Made by a program: the position numbers and the translations under genes | Assembly: GCA_907164885.2 (NCBI GenBank) | Contig: OU015490.1 | Span: 239,909,139-239,973,138 of the forward strand | Origin: Dolomedes plantarius | Lineage: Eukaryota > Arthropoda > Arachnida > Araneae > Dolomedidae | Length of the DNA stretch: 64,000 nt | Reading direction: 5' to 3' | Shown here: positions 1 to 12,081 of the stretch, piece after piece | How positions within the stretch are numbered: the first letter of the stretch is position 1 | How the letters are laid out: each line of letters begins with the position of its first letter | Notes under the pieces: generated by a model | Database searches by the model: none | Told to the model about the DNA's origin: nothing | The model's input: the letters and a program-made list of their open reading frames with translations, nothing else

Positions 1-717
1 TTCAAGGATTTTCATGCGTTTATTGCACTTCTAGGATAAATACGGTTACGTACAAAATTTTAAAATTCATCAAGAAAAGTTCGTGGGTTCTGGAATACGA
101 CGAAGAATGTCGGGCGATTCTCAGCAACTCAGCGTCAGCTCTATGGCATCTCTCAGCACCATAGGCATAGCGTGCTTCTAACTTTTTTTTTTTTTGGGGG
201 GGGGGCACGAATTGAATTTAGTTAGGGCCCTCCTCAGCGCTTTGACTACCGGACGGTCCTTAAAATATGAAATATTGGGATTTTTTGAAATTGAATAAAA
301 ATAGAATTGATGTTTGAGTAGTTAGTTATAGAATGAGAAAAATAAATAAAATATTAATAAAATCAGAAAAAAATATAGCATCGAATGTATGCTATGGATC
401 ATATTATTGTTAAAATCTATGTTAAGGCTAAAGACATAATCGGAATCTTCAGTTTCACAGTTTGAAAAGGCGGCAAAAAAACCAGCTTTCTTAAAAGTTT
501 TCTACAATTTTATGGTTTTAACTGAACTTCTATTAACGTTTTAATTTATTTCAAGTTAAGTTGGGGGGGGGGGCACGTGAAATGTTGGAAGTCGCTAAAA
601 TATGCAAGTGAAATATTTTATAAAAAAAATAACGTTCTTGTCTGATTTTTTTTTAAAATTAAAAATGTAATTTTTTGTAGTAAAGTTATCATTCAATTTT
701 AAAAAAGGCCCCTGTCG
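1..717. other. AT-rich DNA without a recognisable gene
   Basis: Two G-homopolymer runs (near 197-206 and 562-571) occur in otherwise AT-rich sequence. A 62-codon open frame on the minus strand (20-208) has no recognisable motif. The stretch from about 210 may belong to the transposon whose GC-rich end lies at 718-776, but I cannot see its other end. Confidence 0.5.
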
Positions 718-776
718 TGGGGCCCCATTAGTAAGTGGGGCCCGGGGCGGACCGCCCCCCCCCTGGTCCGCCACTG
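718..776 (-). repeat. GC-rich terminus of a DNA transposon or MITE
   Basis: Read on the minus strand this begins CAGTGGCGGACC, followed by a G run and GGTCCGCC, so an 8-bp stem (GGCGGACC/GGTCCGCC) lies directly behind the end. A similar end, CAGTGGCGCACC plus a GC palindrome, occurs at 62790-62838. The shared CAGTGGCG start and hairpin suggest one transposon class. It truncates the Tc1 relic that begins at about 782. Confidence 0.45.
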
Positions 777-812
777 ATTCCAGGACGGCTGCAGTTGCCT
801 TCTAAGCGTGCC

Positions 813-1590
813 TTAGACGTGCTCTATTGGCGAGAGGTCTGGTGACCTGGCAGGCCATGGGAGTACATCATATCCTTGAAGACATTGTTGGGAGAGTTGC
901 GCAGTATGTGGACGAGCGTTATCTTGCTGATAAATAGCACCTGGGCGACATGATAACAGAGGCGGTACAACTGACGTTAAAATCTCGTCCACGTAACTGC
1001 GTGCCGTCAAAGTGCGTTGAAGGACGACTAGAGGTTATCGTGTGACCCAATAAATCGCTCCCCACACTGTCACACCTTGTGTAATCGCCATATGCCTCTC
1101 GACAACAAATGTCGGATCGGACCGGTCGCCTGGCCACCTCCACACGCGTATGCGCTGGTCATCAGCATTGAGACTGAATCGGGATTCATCGCTGAAGATC
1201 ACATGCCTCCAGTCGGTCACACTTCAAGTGAAGCTTGCCCGAGGTCAGCAAAAATCCAATCGACACTGCCTATGTTGAGCTGTCAGTGGTAGGCGTCTTA
1301 ATGGACGTCGGCTCCTAATACCTGCGTCTGTCAGTCGTCTCCGAATGGTTTCCCTTGATACCACCGGATGTCTGGAAGGTGGTAAATGGCGTCGAACCGA
1401 TTTTAAAGACGTTGTTGGCGCGGACGTGGACGCTCTTATGATTGCGCGATCCTCGCGCGCATTTGTGTTCCTGGGACGCCCTGACCCTCCGCGACGGTGG
1501 ACTATCCCTTCCGTGATCCATTATTGCCAACACCGAGCAACTACCATATCGCTCCGACTGAGGTGGCGGCTGATACGCCTGTTCGACCAA
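813..1590 (-). pseudogene. Tc1-type transposase relic
   Basis: Three minus-strand pieces carry the DDE landmarks in order: IFSDESRFSL with the first Asp (1035-1220 frame), then QQDNARPHTA with the second Asp and SPDLSPIEHV with the catalytic Glu (813-1010 frame). The product would cut and paste the element at TA in the nucleus. Frameshifts separate the pieces, and a TAA replaces the expected Trp just after IEHV. I count 32 residues between the second Asp and the Glu, two fewer than in canonical DD34E Tc1 proteins. The N-terminal helix-turn-helix is too decayed to assign. Inactive. Confidence 0.8.
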
Positions 1591-1702
1591 CCTGCCTCTC
1601 TGAGGTCTATTATACGCCCCCTCTCAAAGTCCGACAATTGTTCGTACTGTCGCCGGTTACGTCTCAGAGGTCACAATACCGTCTAGTCACAATACCCTTC
1701 TA

Positions 1703-3011
1703 CAGAGGCTGTTCACACATTTTTTAGACGATGTATATTGTATTCACAAAACTAAATTGCATAAAATTCGTGTGTTTTAAATGTTCTATTTGACATCCCT
1801 TATTCTGAACTATCTTTCGACACCTCAATTTCCAGGATAATATTGCCTTTGGAAGTGTCAGAAGAGGTGTCAGAGAGGTTTCTATCCCATTCCTCCTGAA
1901 CAGCTTTCCAGAGTCCTGTAAGGGTTTTGGGACGACGTTTGGATAATGCAGATTTTAAAGTCCAAAAGCACAAAAATCCATAGGTGATACATCGGGAGAT
2001 TTAGTAGGTATATCAGTGAAGGGTATGGCCTTGATACCAGTTTTTTGTTCCATTTCTTTTGGGAAATTTACAGTGGATTTTGATGTGTGACTGCTAGCTT
2101 TGTCCTGATGATGTCTCACAGATTGATGGCACTGTGAGTAAAGCGATGGTATTTCATTCAGAAAAAATGGCGATAAAATATGTTCCTGATAGTATTTGGA
2201 GTTAATCTTGACATTTTTTCCACTCTCCTTATTTTTAACTTGCCATTATAAGAAAAACCAGCAACAATCATGAATCCCTTAGAAAAACTTTCTTTCGATT
2301 CTTTGAACCATATACTTAAATTTTTTTCTCCCCTTTTATGATAATAAATGGCTCTTTTTTTGTTGCAATCATTTAAATGCACCCATAATTCATGTATTGT
2401 GACAATTGTTTTCCATTTTTCTTTGGATAAGTGTTTCTCATATAGAATTCTGCAGCTTGTCCTGCGTTCAGCGATATGATTTAGAAGAAGACGATGCACA
2501 TTGCGTTTTTTCGCTTTCTTAAGATTTAAATCAACGTTTATCATTTTGTTTACAGTGGACACCGAGCATTTTAATGATTTTGCAACTGTCCTTCGACTAG
2601 GGGGATTTTCTTTTAACATTAAACAACGTACCTTTGCAATAGTCTAAGATGTCCGTTTTTTCCTTCGATATTTGTTCGGAATTTTTGTCCCACTTGAGGC
2701 TCCAATTTGACGTTTTTTTCCTTTCTTGTTGACGATATTACCTATCGATGCTTTAAATATCACAAAACCATGACTCTCACATCGTTTTTGGATAACGGAG
2801 TATGCATATTTCTCTTCGGAAAGGCATTAATGTAGCTTTCGAACCACTGCTTTGTTAAAAACGCCATTTTGAATAAAAACAAAACTTTCAAGCCGTAGAC
2901 GATAATTTTTACTTTAAAAAACATAGTACAATTGCAATTATTTCTTTTGAAGCAAACGATTTTTTATTACCGCTTACCAAAATCGTCTAAAAAATGTGCG
3001 AACAGCCTCTG
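1703..3011 (-). mobile_element. DD41D mariner, copy 1
   Basis: Bounded by near-perfect inverted repeats starting CAGAGGCTGTTC (minus-strand end CAGAGGCTGTTCGCAC) and flanked on both sides by TA (1701-1702, 3012-3013). About 1.3 kb and closely related to the copies at 20772-22075 and 50823-52123. It sits inside the Tc1 relic and is therefore the younger insertion. Confidence 0.92.
1838..2867 (-). pseudogene. DD41D mariner transposase, copy 1, catalytically dead
   Basis: Alignable throughout with the intact copy at 50948-51979. The minus-strand frame at 2158-2619 spans the HTH-to-catalytic region. The first catalytic Asp of the TIDESW motif is replaced by His (TIHELW). The second Asp motif, HQDKASSH, is still readable near 2100. 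A TAG stop lies just upstream of the MLKENPPS segment, at a place where copy 3 has TCG and copy 2 also has TAG. Frameshifts separate the C-terminal part. The protein would have been a TA-specific nuclear transposase. Confidence 0.85.
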
Positions 3012-3242
3012 TAGTCACAATACCGTCAATCAAAGTCGACAGATTTGTTTGAATAACCCTAAGGCACGAGCATGCTTTTAAACTCTCCCAGCTGCGCATC
3101 TCATATACGCATAGCGCGCTTACCCTTGTCTTATTGGCGTCGAAATTTTAATCATTTGCATATCTCTTACCAGACTACATTCCTGCCAAGTGTCGTGATA
3201 GTAGCTCGATTTCTTCAGGGTGCATATATTTTTTTGTGACAG

Positions 3243-3246
3243 AGTG

Positions 3247-3304
<58 letters not shown>
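3243..3304. repeat. (TA)n microsatellite
   Basis: An uninterrupted TA run lies between the outer end of the Tc1 relic and the first base of the Tigger-type element. Both elements target TA, so the run is a plausible shared landing site. Confidence 0.95.
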
Positions 3305-3307
<3 letters not shown>

Positions 3308-4732
3308 TGGACGCTCGTTAATTCGAACTCAAAGGTTCTCAGAAAAAAGTTCGAATTATCCGATGTTAAGAGAAAATATATAACTTTAAATGTGTATCAC
3401 TGAAGAAGAAACTCTCTTAGTATGTATAACCCCAGAAAATATATTATACTATGTTATCTAAAGTTAAACATATTAAAAAGTAATACAGACTTACCTTAAT
3501 CATAAAATGAAGCAGAAGATATGCAGTATAAAGTAAACTTTTATTAAAAATATGAATTACACTTTGGGGAAAACTGTAAAATGGATGTTTGGTTCTGTTT
3601 ATGATGCCTACATTGTTCAGCCAGCTTCACGATTTGATTTAAACAATTCAATTCATTTTCAGAGGAAGGTTCCATCTGAATAAATGCTTTCAGAGTTTTA
3701 ATAGAGTCCATTATGATTTTGTCCATTATGGCCGCATTAAAAATATATTTCGGTAGCTAAGTATAGAAAAGCCCTGGCAGTTTCCTTCCGAATTTAGTGC
3801 ATACGTCTTCGTTTACATCAGAGCTTTGGCCACATACAGTTTAATAAGAAATATTTTGCCTTGACATAAATCGAAAAAGCCATCCATCACTGAATTTAAA
3901 ATCTTCAATACCCATCCGACTTGCCAATTCATCAGCCTTCGTCAACACTAGGGGTCCATTTATCGGAAAATTTCGAGATCTAACATCGTGAAACCATAGC
4001 AGTAGGCCTTTTTCTAGAACTTTTTGGGACGCATTTCCCATGCGTTTCCTTCCTCCAGCAAATTTTGATTTTTCCCATGAATCTAAAATTGACTCCTTGT
4101 TTTTCAAATTAGTTGACAAGGCATTTATTTTTAGTTTCATAGTCAGCTGCTAACTTTGTTTTACATTCGCCATTCTCTACTTTCTTTAAAATTTCTACCT
4201 TTGTCTCCAAAGTTAGGGTTTTGTACTTTCCACGTGTAGACATCCTGAATTTTTATACGTTCACACCACACAATGAGGAAGAAAAACTAGACTACATTAA
4301 CTTGTTTGCACTACAGTTATAACTGACGCAGCTCCCTAGAATCTGTAGTAAAGACTAGTTTTTCTGAAATTCTAAGAAAATCGATCCAAATAAAGAAAAA
4401 TTGCTTTTTCCGTTTAGCACTAATAAAAAGGACAATAGCTACTAACGTTTAGCGGACATGCAATAGTCTAGGAATGCAGGCATGTGCCGTACACAGAAAA
4501 AAAATTTCGACACACAAAATAATAAATACAGTGTGTATTTTCTACATTAAACGAGGAAAAATTTTTTTTTGTCAAATTTTTAGTTCGAATTAACCGAAGT
4601 GATAAAAATTTAGTTCGAATTAATGAGATATTTTTAACATTAACTCCAATACAAGTTTTTTGAGGCCTTTGGATTAGTTCGAATTAACCGAAAGTTCGAA
4701 TTAACCGAGTTCGAATTAACGAGCGTCCACTG
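3305..4732 (-). mobile_element. Tigger/pogo-type element with perfect 26-bp TIRs
   Basis: Bases 3305-3330 and 4707-4732 are perfect inverted repeats beginning CAGTGGACGCTCGTTAATTC, flanked by TA on both sides. The pentamer TTCGAATTAA recurs in sub-terminal repeats at 4580-4715. Length 1,428 bp, against more than 2 kb for an autonomous Tigger, so the central part of the transposase gene is deleted. The transposase remnant is on the minus strand. Confidence 0.92.
3544..4243 (-). pseudogene. Tigger-type transposase: CENP-B HTH and C-terminal tail only
   Basis: The reading starts at the ATG complementary to 4241-4243 with a Psq/CENP-B-like first helix-turn-helix (TLETKVEILKKVENGE). After a frameshift it continues at 3841-4140 with LSTNLKNKESIL and a CENPB-type second HTH (LLLWFHDVRSRNFPINGPLV, then GWLFRFM). 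The DDE catalytic core is absent. The downstream 60-codon frame (3544-3726) is the C-terminal tail and contains QTSILQFS, which resembles a PCNA-interacting box. These domains bind the element's ends; without a core it cannot transpose itself. Confidence 0.75.
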
Positions 4733-4734
4733 TA

Positions 4735-5153
4735 TATATTTCGTAATATTACAAATCTACAGCTTAATTTTTTTTTATTTATAATATTATGCGTCTTCAC
4801 AAAAAGCTTCGCTGGCCACAGAGTGAGTGCTGGTGGACAGGCCAAACGTACATTTGAAAGTAACTCAGATGATAGTAGCACCTCGCTTCCTACTTTAGTG
4901 AGTCCCCGTCGAGTGAAGAAGTAATTTGTTGCGACTGCTTCGGAGGCGTGTTTTTCACACATCACGAAGAAGATTTGCTTTTAGGCACCCGAGGCAGCAC
5001 TTTTGACTAAATTACGGAACATGTAATGCATCGGAATATTTCGCAGGGAATTTGAAATTTCAGCACTCAGACAGAAAAATTAATAGAAGGTCTGATTTAA
5101 ACTTCTAAAAAGACGATTCAAAGGACTTTCTTAATTATAGCTAAATATTCAGA
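4735..5153. other. no gene recognised
   Basis: AT-rich. A minus-strand frame across 4684-4965 partly overlaps the transposon terminus, has no motif I recognise, and is not called. Confidence 0.4.
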
Positions 5154-5427
5154 TTAATTCTTGCGTTTTCTCGCGTATTTATTTTTCCTTTTCAAAATAA
5201 TATCCGCAAAAATTTCACCTTCATTGTACTGTTTTAAAGCTGCGGGCTGAATTCTAGCTCCAGTCAAACGATTGACTCCGAAGTCAGTTTGAACCTTATT
5301 AATATTAGAACCGTGTTCCAGCGTATGGCTTTTCCTGAGTTGTGACAACTTTTGCAATACACCATTAAGCTCATCATAAATTAATCGCTTCGATTTGGTA
5401 TGCAATCCAACACTACTTTCCCCACTT
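5154..5427 (-). CDS. possible 3'-terminal exon of an unidentified host gene
   Basis: An open frame of about 90 codons on the minus strand ends in the very basic tail KRKNKYARKRKN and a TAA. It has mixed codon use, is not low-complexity, and resembles no transposase I know. No ATG opens it. Instead a plausible splice acceptor (TTTGTTTAG) ends at about 5428, directly before a readable GSGESSVGLHTKSKR start. The lysine/arginine-rich end would suit a nuclear or nucleolar protein, but this is inference. No donor or upstream exon was identified, and the frame could be a decayed repeat. Confidence 0.3.
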
Positions 5428-5429
5428 CC

Positions 5430-5838
5430 TAAACAAAGCGGGTGTTACTTTATTTTACACGAAATGCAAAATGTTTCACTTTAGGTATCTGTCTACGTCC
5501 TGAATCTTTTTTTAAAAATTAAATTAAATTAAATTTTTTTAATCCCTTACCTGTGACATTTATATGAGAAAAATGCACCCAAAATGGAAAATTTTTTTCC
5601 TGCTTAATTTTGTGCATTATATCAATAAAAAGGTTAGAAAAAGGTTATTCTTAAAAAACACAAAATTTTAAATGAAATAACTACTATATTTAATTATTTG
5701 ACACACGTGAAAAATTAATGGATATTTTATTAAAAAAATTTCAATTATAGAAAAATAAATCAAATGCCATGGTAATTTTAAAGCTAAATATTATAAACTA
5801 ATATTAAACAACACAACATGATTTTGAATATGCGGATA
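5430..5838. other. no gene recognised
   Basis: AT-rich, with poly-A/T stretches and no recognisable coding or repeat signal. Confidence 0.4.
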
Positions 5839-5926
5839 TTACAAATCCTTTACAGTATGATATATACAAAAACATGGCACTGCACGCAAGCCCACATCAC
5901 ACTCTTTACAATAAACTCGTGTCTTT
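5839..5926 (-). pseudogene. piggyBac transposase C-terminal zinc-binding remnant
   Basis: On the minus strand the frame reads RVYCKECDVGLRAVPCFCIY followed by HT and soon a stop. It preserves the CxxC...C.C...H pattern of the cysteine-rich tail of piggyBac (DDE_Tnp_1_7) transposases, which contacts the terminal repeats. A 19-bp direct duplication just upstream (TTTATTGTAAAGACACGAG) disrupts the frame. No catalytic core was found beside it. Confidence 0.6.
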
Positions 5927-6083
5927 ACAATAAACTCGGTATCGGAGCCTGAAGAACCTAATAGGTACTTCATCGGAGTCTGAAACAGACATTACAACTC
6001 AAACTTTTGCAAAAGTAAAATTTTGGTATAAAATTCAATAAAAAGGCAGAGCGGTTATTACAAATTCCAACTAACATTCCATA

Positions 6084-7108
<1,025 letters not shown>

Positions 7109-7531
7109 CTAGCATTATTGTCCGGCGTTGCCCGGGTAAATATATAGATATAAAATTTTTCATGCATTCCATCAAATATACTGGGCTGCAACCCCCCGCA
7201 AAATAAACACTTCGCCCTGCCCCCCCCCCCCGTCACCCCCAGACCAACTCTCAAACCACGCCTCAGAACAAACCTCTTTTCCCCCGCGTATCGAATTAGA
7301 CTGGTTGTGGTAAAGGGGCTGTATCCACATTTAAGAGGTGCGCTTAGGGGCACAAAAATCATTAAAAAATTAATTAAAAAAAACTAATTGAGCCCCAAAT
7401 TTCGTGTTTCCTGATTTAAGTTTCTTGGGTCCTAAACATTAACTGTGCCGAATTTGGTCCCAGTGGGTGAAACAGTCTATGATTCTATAGCGGACAAGCA
7501 AACAGACAAGCTCTTTTATATATATAGAAGA
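7109..7531 (-). mobile_element. Helitron-like nonautonomous element, second family
   Basis: On the minus strand it starts A|TC with TCTATATATATAAAAGAG two bases further in, and ends ACCCGGGCAACGCCGGAC...CTAG|T. A 5' TC, a GC-rich hairpin-like segment near the 3' end, CTAG, and host A and T at the edges are the expected Helitron signature. About 423 bp with no protein. Its interior differs from the five-member family (12082, 17334, 40244, 48986, 60920), although the TATATATA start is shared. Confidence 0.5.
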
Positions 7532-7534
7532 TAT

Positions 7535-7540
<6 letters not shown>

Positions 7541-7570
<30 letters not shown>

Positions 7571-7769
7571 TACAAATGTAAATTACTTAACAGGAAACAA
7601 AAGTGAGTAAATAAATTTTAGGCGCTAAGCTGCTCACAAAAATATTTACGATATATAGATATTTAAAATTAAGATGACTAAAATTGCTTATTTTTATATG
7701 TCTATCTTATTTTAGGTTATAGGAGTATTAAATGGTCGCATCTGCCCTTTTTGTCATCTCAATTTTAAA

Positions 7770-7840
<71 letters not shown>
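7541..7840. repeat. short (TA)n and (ATCT)n microsatellites
   Basis: TA runs lie at 7541-7567 and about 7812-7840, with a perfect ATCT tetranucleotide run at about 7772-7811. Non-repetitive AT-rich DNA separates them. Confidence 0.9.
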
Positions 7841-7844
<4 letters not shown>

Positions 7845-8113
7845 CGGGAACCATCTCCCGACCAAACCTTTAAGAGGCAACATGGGTTTTATTTTCTGAA
7901 AAAGCAAACTATTTGTGGTAAAAGACTTTTTATTAAAGTTACAAATAAACCTAATAACAATAAAAAATATGACATAAAAATAAAATTTGTGACAAACATA
8001 AAAGCCTACGAAAACATAAAAAGGAAAGACATTTTTCAGGTTTCAATTGCTTTATTAATTGCCTTGATGCTGCGAAATGGCTGTGACGCTGAGAGTCCGC
8101 GTCATAGAAAATA

Positions 8114-9087
8114 CAGTAACCATCGTTTATAGTGATCAGTGGTTATAAGAATCAACCGTTTATAAGAATCAATATCGCAAAAACAAAAACAAATGTATTA
8201 TTTCCATGTTAAAATTTTCGCTTTAAAGAATCAATCCACCGGTTTTAAGAATCCGTTTACAATCTTCGCTTTCCTTTCATTTTTCCAAAAAAGCCACTTA
8301 AACCCTCAAAAGGTACGAAGTTCTTTCTTTATTCTTTTTAAAAGAAAGAGTGATAAGATTTGATGGAATACAGTCGTAAAATGCATCCCTTTCTTTGTCA
8401 GACATAACATAATATATCCCCTTAAACGCTTTAGCTAAACACTGTCCTATTAGCTTGACCCAGGGGCATCCTAACCGTGGGGATCCGATTTCACTTTTCT
8501 CCACTGACAAACAAAGACGGGGACTCTTTTTTTCCACCTCCCACATCCTGGTTGCGGCTTCCTGAACCAAGAAACACACAAATCTTCGGGGAAGTGTCCA
8601 CTATTACTTAGGAAAACGTGACATTATTAGGTTCAGCACGTTATCAAACCGTGAAACGTAAGCTAGATGGTCAATCTTGGTCTGAGACTATTGGTATTGA
8701 AAGAGGTATAAACGGCCTCCAGAAAACTTCATTACGTCAAACTACCATAGAAAACTTTTTCTTGCACCCTTCCAGTAGTTGAAATGCTAAACTGTTAAGC
8801 AGGTATGTTGTAACAAATATTGGATTTTTTTCTTCTCTTACTATAATCATGTGTATCTACTTATAGGTCTAGAAATTAAGTTGTATTTTTAAAATTATAA
8901 AAATAATTTTAATAAAAGATAATTAACGTAAATTAAAGAGTATTTTATGGTAAATTTTCTAATATATGTATATATAGGTGTGTGTGTGTGCCTGTCCAAA
9001 AACCTAAATTTCGGCTATAAGAATCAACCGCTTATAAGAATCAAAAACAGTAATAACAAACATGATTCTTATAAGCGGAAATCACTG
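8114..9087 (+). mobile_element. Tigger-like element, family B copy 1 (internally deleted)
   Basis: The left end starts CAGTAACCATCGTTTATAG. The right end, reversed, starts CAGTGATTTCCGCTTATAAG. Both are TA-flanked (8112-8113, 9088-9089) and carry repeats of TTATAAGAATCAA. At 974 bp it lacks a transposase core. A plus-strand frame preserves a Tigger-like C-terminal tail with QTTIENFF at 8738-8761, a good PCNA-box match. A second, interrupted copy spans 49650-54863. A 93-codon minus-strand frame at 8298-8579 has a related but broken counterpart in copy 2, and I cannot identify it. Confidence 0.75.
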
Positions 9088-10435
9088 TATATCAGAAATT
9101 CTTAAGCAGAACAAGGATTTTTTCTTACTCAAAACGTCAAAATGCGGGAGAAACACAGGATTTTTTAGAATTTGAACAAAAAATGGGGACTAAATTTTTT
9201 TTTGCTCCCCGTTTTAAAAAATTGTTTAAATTTGCCGTCGGTTTGAAACAACGAAACCAATATTTTTATGGTTTAGATAAGCTGGAAACTTTATTTGATG
9301 GCCAAATAAGAATGTCACAATGACAGAGGTTTAGTATTCATCGCTGGTAACAGATAATTTTTCATATTTTCTGTATATTTGATAATGGGCGTATTAAACT
9401 TACATTATAGAAACGCATTACACTTTCTTTCGTATTTTTATCAGAATGCAAATAATTAGAATTTAAACTTGAAGAATGTTTTACGAACTACATAATTTTC
9501 AGACCTTCGAGTAGCCCAAAGACGTTAAAGAAAAATTGTCGTGAAATGTATATAGTGCTGCCATCTACTGGTGAGTAATGTAAATATTTAATGGAAATAT
9601 AATTTTGTATGTGTAGAATCCAAATATAGTGCTGACATCTATTGAGAAAAAATAAAAGTACTTCCTTTTTTATCTTTAAATAGCAAAATTCAATTTTTGA
9701 TAATAATTGGTGAAAAGTCGGAATTTAATGCCCGGTTTAAATTTTTTTAAAGTGACTTCACACTGATTTAAAATAAATAAATATTACTATAGACAGTGAA
9801 TATTTATCTTCATTCAAAATGATTTTTCTAAAATTCTCTTAAACTTACCAACTCATAACAACAACTACATATAAGAAATAAAAAAATAAAAAAATAAGCA
9901 CAGCTAATAAATGTATAGAAAATCTTAATTACATAACAACGATTAATTATATTTGCGTCATTCATTTTTTAGTATAATTTGATTTAAAAGTTTGTCGTAT
10001 CTGGCACTTTAATCTTGGCATAAACCATCTCATTATTATCAAATCTCTTATAAATCAATAACAGAATAAAAAATGAATATGACAGAAAATAAGGCATGAA
10101 ATAATTTCTAACATTGATGGAAATTAAAGTTCCATCCCTAATATTTTAAAAACTCTGTTTTAATGTTTATTAGTTTATTTATTTATAGTTTTTATTTATT
10201 GAATTAATATCACTTAACTTTAAAAATAATGTTTATCGTTTAATGAACCTTATCGTAATCTAAATATATCTAAAAAATTATTATTTATATAACTGTTCTA
10301 TATATTGCTCAGTCTTATTGAATTTACTCCTTCATTCTATATGAAACTTGTTTAGAATGTAGCTGGATTTTAGGAGACAGTAGTGCAACCAGAATACCTT
10401 TTTAGGGTGTGATGTGTCCTTTCTCAAAGGAGAAA
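9088..10435. other. AT-rich DNA without genes
   Basis: No reading frame of note. Two GTGCTG(C/A)CATCTA motifs occur at about 9555 and 9629. Confidence 0.5.
9556..9571 (-). promoter_or_regulatory. CTCF-like motif
   Basis: The minus strand reads CCAGTAGATGGCAGCA, which fits every position of the vertebrate CTCF consensus CCASYAGRKGGCRSYV as I remember it. Weaker relatives lie at 9630-9645, 11180-11195 and 43549-43564. Binding in this organism is unknown, and the motif could simply be carried by a repeat. Confidence 0.3.
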
Positions 10436-10953
10436 ATGTGGTACCGTGGTATCTCGGTACTCAACGTTAATTGATTCCAGAGGGTCCAACGGTACCGAAA
10501 ACGACTACCAAATGAATTTTTCCCATAAAGGGTAATGTAAACTGAAATAATCCGTTACCGGACCCCAGAAATTTCACATTTTACTTGGCAATTCATAAAT
10601 TGATGGGATTGTTTTTTATGTCAAATTTCAAAATTAGAGAGACATAAATAAAAAACAAAAATTAGATAAAATAAAATAAACTTCTAAATAAATAAAACTT
10701 TTAATAAATAAAATAATTTATCTTCATTTTACCTATACCGAGAGGAGTTCATGACTTAATGGGATGGTGGAGAGAGGTTTTTGCTTGGAAGGGGAGTATC
10801 CTTCCTATAAAACAGCAGACACTCTAGCAGGGATTCTTTTTCTTTTCTTATACCACTGAACCCTGCTGTAGATTCAGATATAGGGAATTTTATTACAAAC
10901 CTATCAAGAGAAACTTTGTTCTGCCTATGCTTCAAAATATTTTTAAAGTCCAT
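10436..10953 (-). mobile_element. decayed pogo/Tigger-like fragment
   Basis: From 10436 the sequence has the look of a Tigger terminus (GTGGTATCTCGGTACTCAAC and then GGTACCGAAAACGAC). The minus-strand frame 10756-10953 could be a C-terminal tail: it contains KVSLDRFV, similar in layout to the tails of such transposases. No matching second end was located and the catalytic core is missing. Confidence 0.4.
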
Positions 10954-12081
10954 ATTTCGGCTTGCTAGGATTTTTGTCAGGGGGATACTTTACAACAATA
11001 GTTTGTGATTCAACCCATTCAGAACACATTAAATAGTAAACATTTATGTTGAAATTTTTCTTTTTTATGTGGAATTTTAGGCGCCTGGAGGTTGATCCTG
11101 ATTTCTTGCCCACCTGCAGTAGTCTAGGAATAATACTGCATTTCAAAATAATTCCGATATTATTTTTTCCTGAAAACAGTGCTGCCATCTATTGATTATA
11201 TAGAGAACGTACATCTAAAAGGATTTGCTTCAGTAATCTGCTAAAAAAAACGAAAAAGGAAACAAAAAAAATTTTGATGAGTCACCAACGAATGTTTTTA
11301 GCTTATCGATTCAGCCTGAGCTATAAAAGTATACGATTATCTCTATATTCTGCTAAATAACGTGTTCAAAATACACAGTTAAAAAAGTAATGCAGCATAA
11401 ATTACTAGGTAAATAGAACAGATCTTATAAGGTTACTTCATTTTGATAATTATAAAACTGGGAATTATAAAACTTTTAATTCTATTGAGTCTGTAAAGGT
11501 GACATTGGTGTGAATGTAGAAGAAGGTGGAGTCTAAAGCCCACTATTTGAGATCTGTATTCAAAGCCCAAAGTGCATTTTAATTTTTAAAAGCTGATGTT
11601 TTCTAGATCTTATATAATAGCTTTCTGATTGTATAAAAAAAAAGGTGTAAAAAAATACGCAGTTTATAAAAAATATTTTTTTTAATATTAAATGATAAGA
11701 AATTACAAATAGGATAATACACACTCTATTTTCTCAGTTACTTGAATTTAAATTAAAGCTATTTTATTTAATTGTTTTCAGATTGAATCTATTTCATCAT
11801 TCACTTCCAAATCCACTTGCTGGAAATCTTTCGGTTTTTTTCTTTTTTTTTAAATGCTTGCTTCTTATCGTGTACAACAAGCTCCTTCTATTACATCTTG
11901 GATTGCAGATCTGTACTGTATATCCGGCAGCCTTGAGCCCCACAGCAATTGAAAATGCATCCGAACTTGGGAAATTAACCCTCTACTGCGTATTCAGGCT
12001 CTTGCTACGTAGTGACTGGTCTTCAGGTGTTTCATGGCCGATACTCGAAAGAGGAGGGGGCCGAGGTGGATTATATAGATA
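10954..12081. other. no gene recognised
   Basis: AT-rich. The frames at 10943-11188 (minus) and 11783-12085 (plus) have no recognisable domain and are not called. A CTCF-like core occurs at 11180-11195. Confidence 0.4.

Larger units (their letters stand above)
782..3246 (-). mobile_element. Tc1-like element, left-truncated and split by a DD41D mariner
   Basis: Transposase-like frames at 813-1590 are on the minus strand. The sequence leading to the element's 5' end resumes at 3014, after the mariner inserted at 1703-3011. The outer right end is a terminus-like run at 3225-3246 (minus strand CACTCTGTCACAAAAA) next to a (TA)n array. The opposite terminus is not visible, because the GC-rich element ending at 776 abuts the truncated C-terminus. 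Confidence 0.7.

Noticed and set aside
20..208. 62-codon minus-strand frame at the window edge
   Set aside because: Begins in a homopolymer-encoded PPPQKKKK stretch and shows no known motif.
8298..8579. 93-codon minus-strand frame inside the Tigger-like element
   Set aside because: Opposite in orientation to the tail frame, and its counterpart in the second copy is broken; I cannot assign it.
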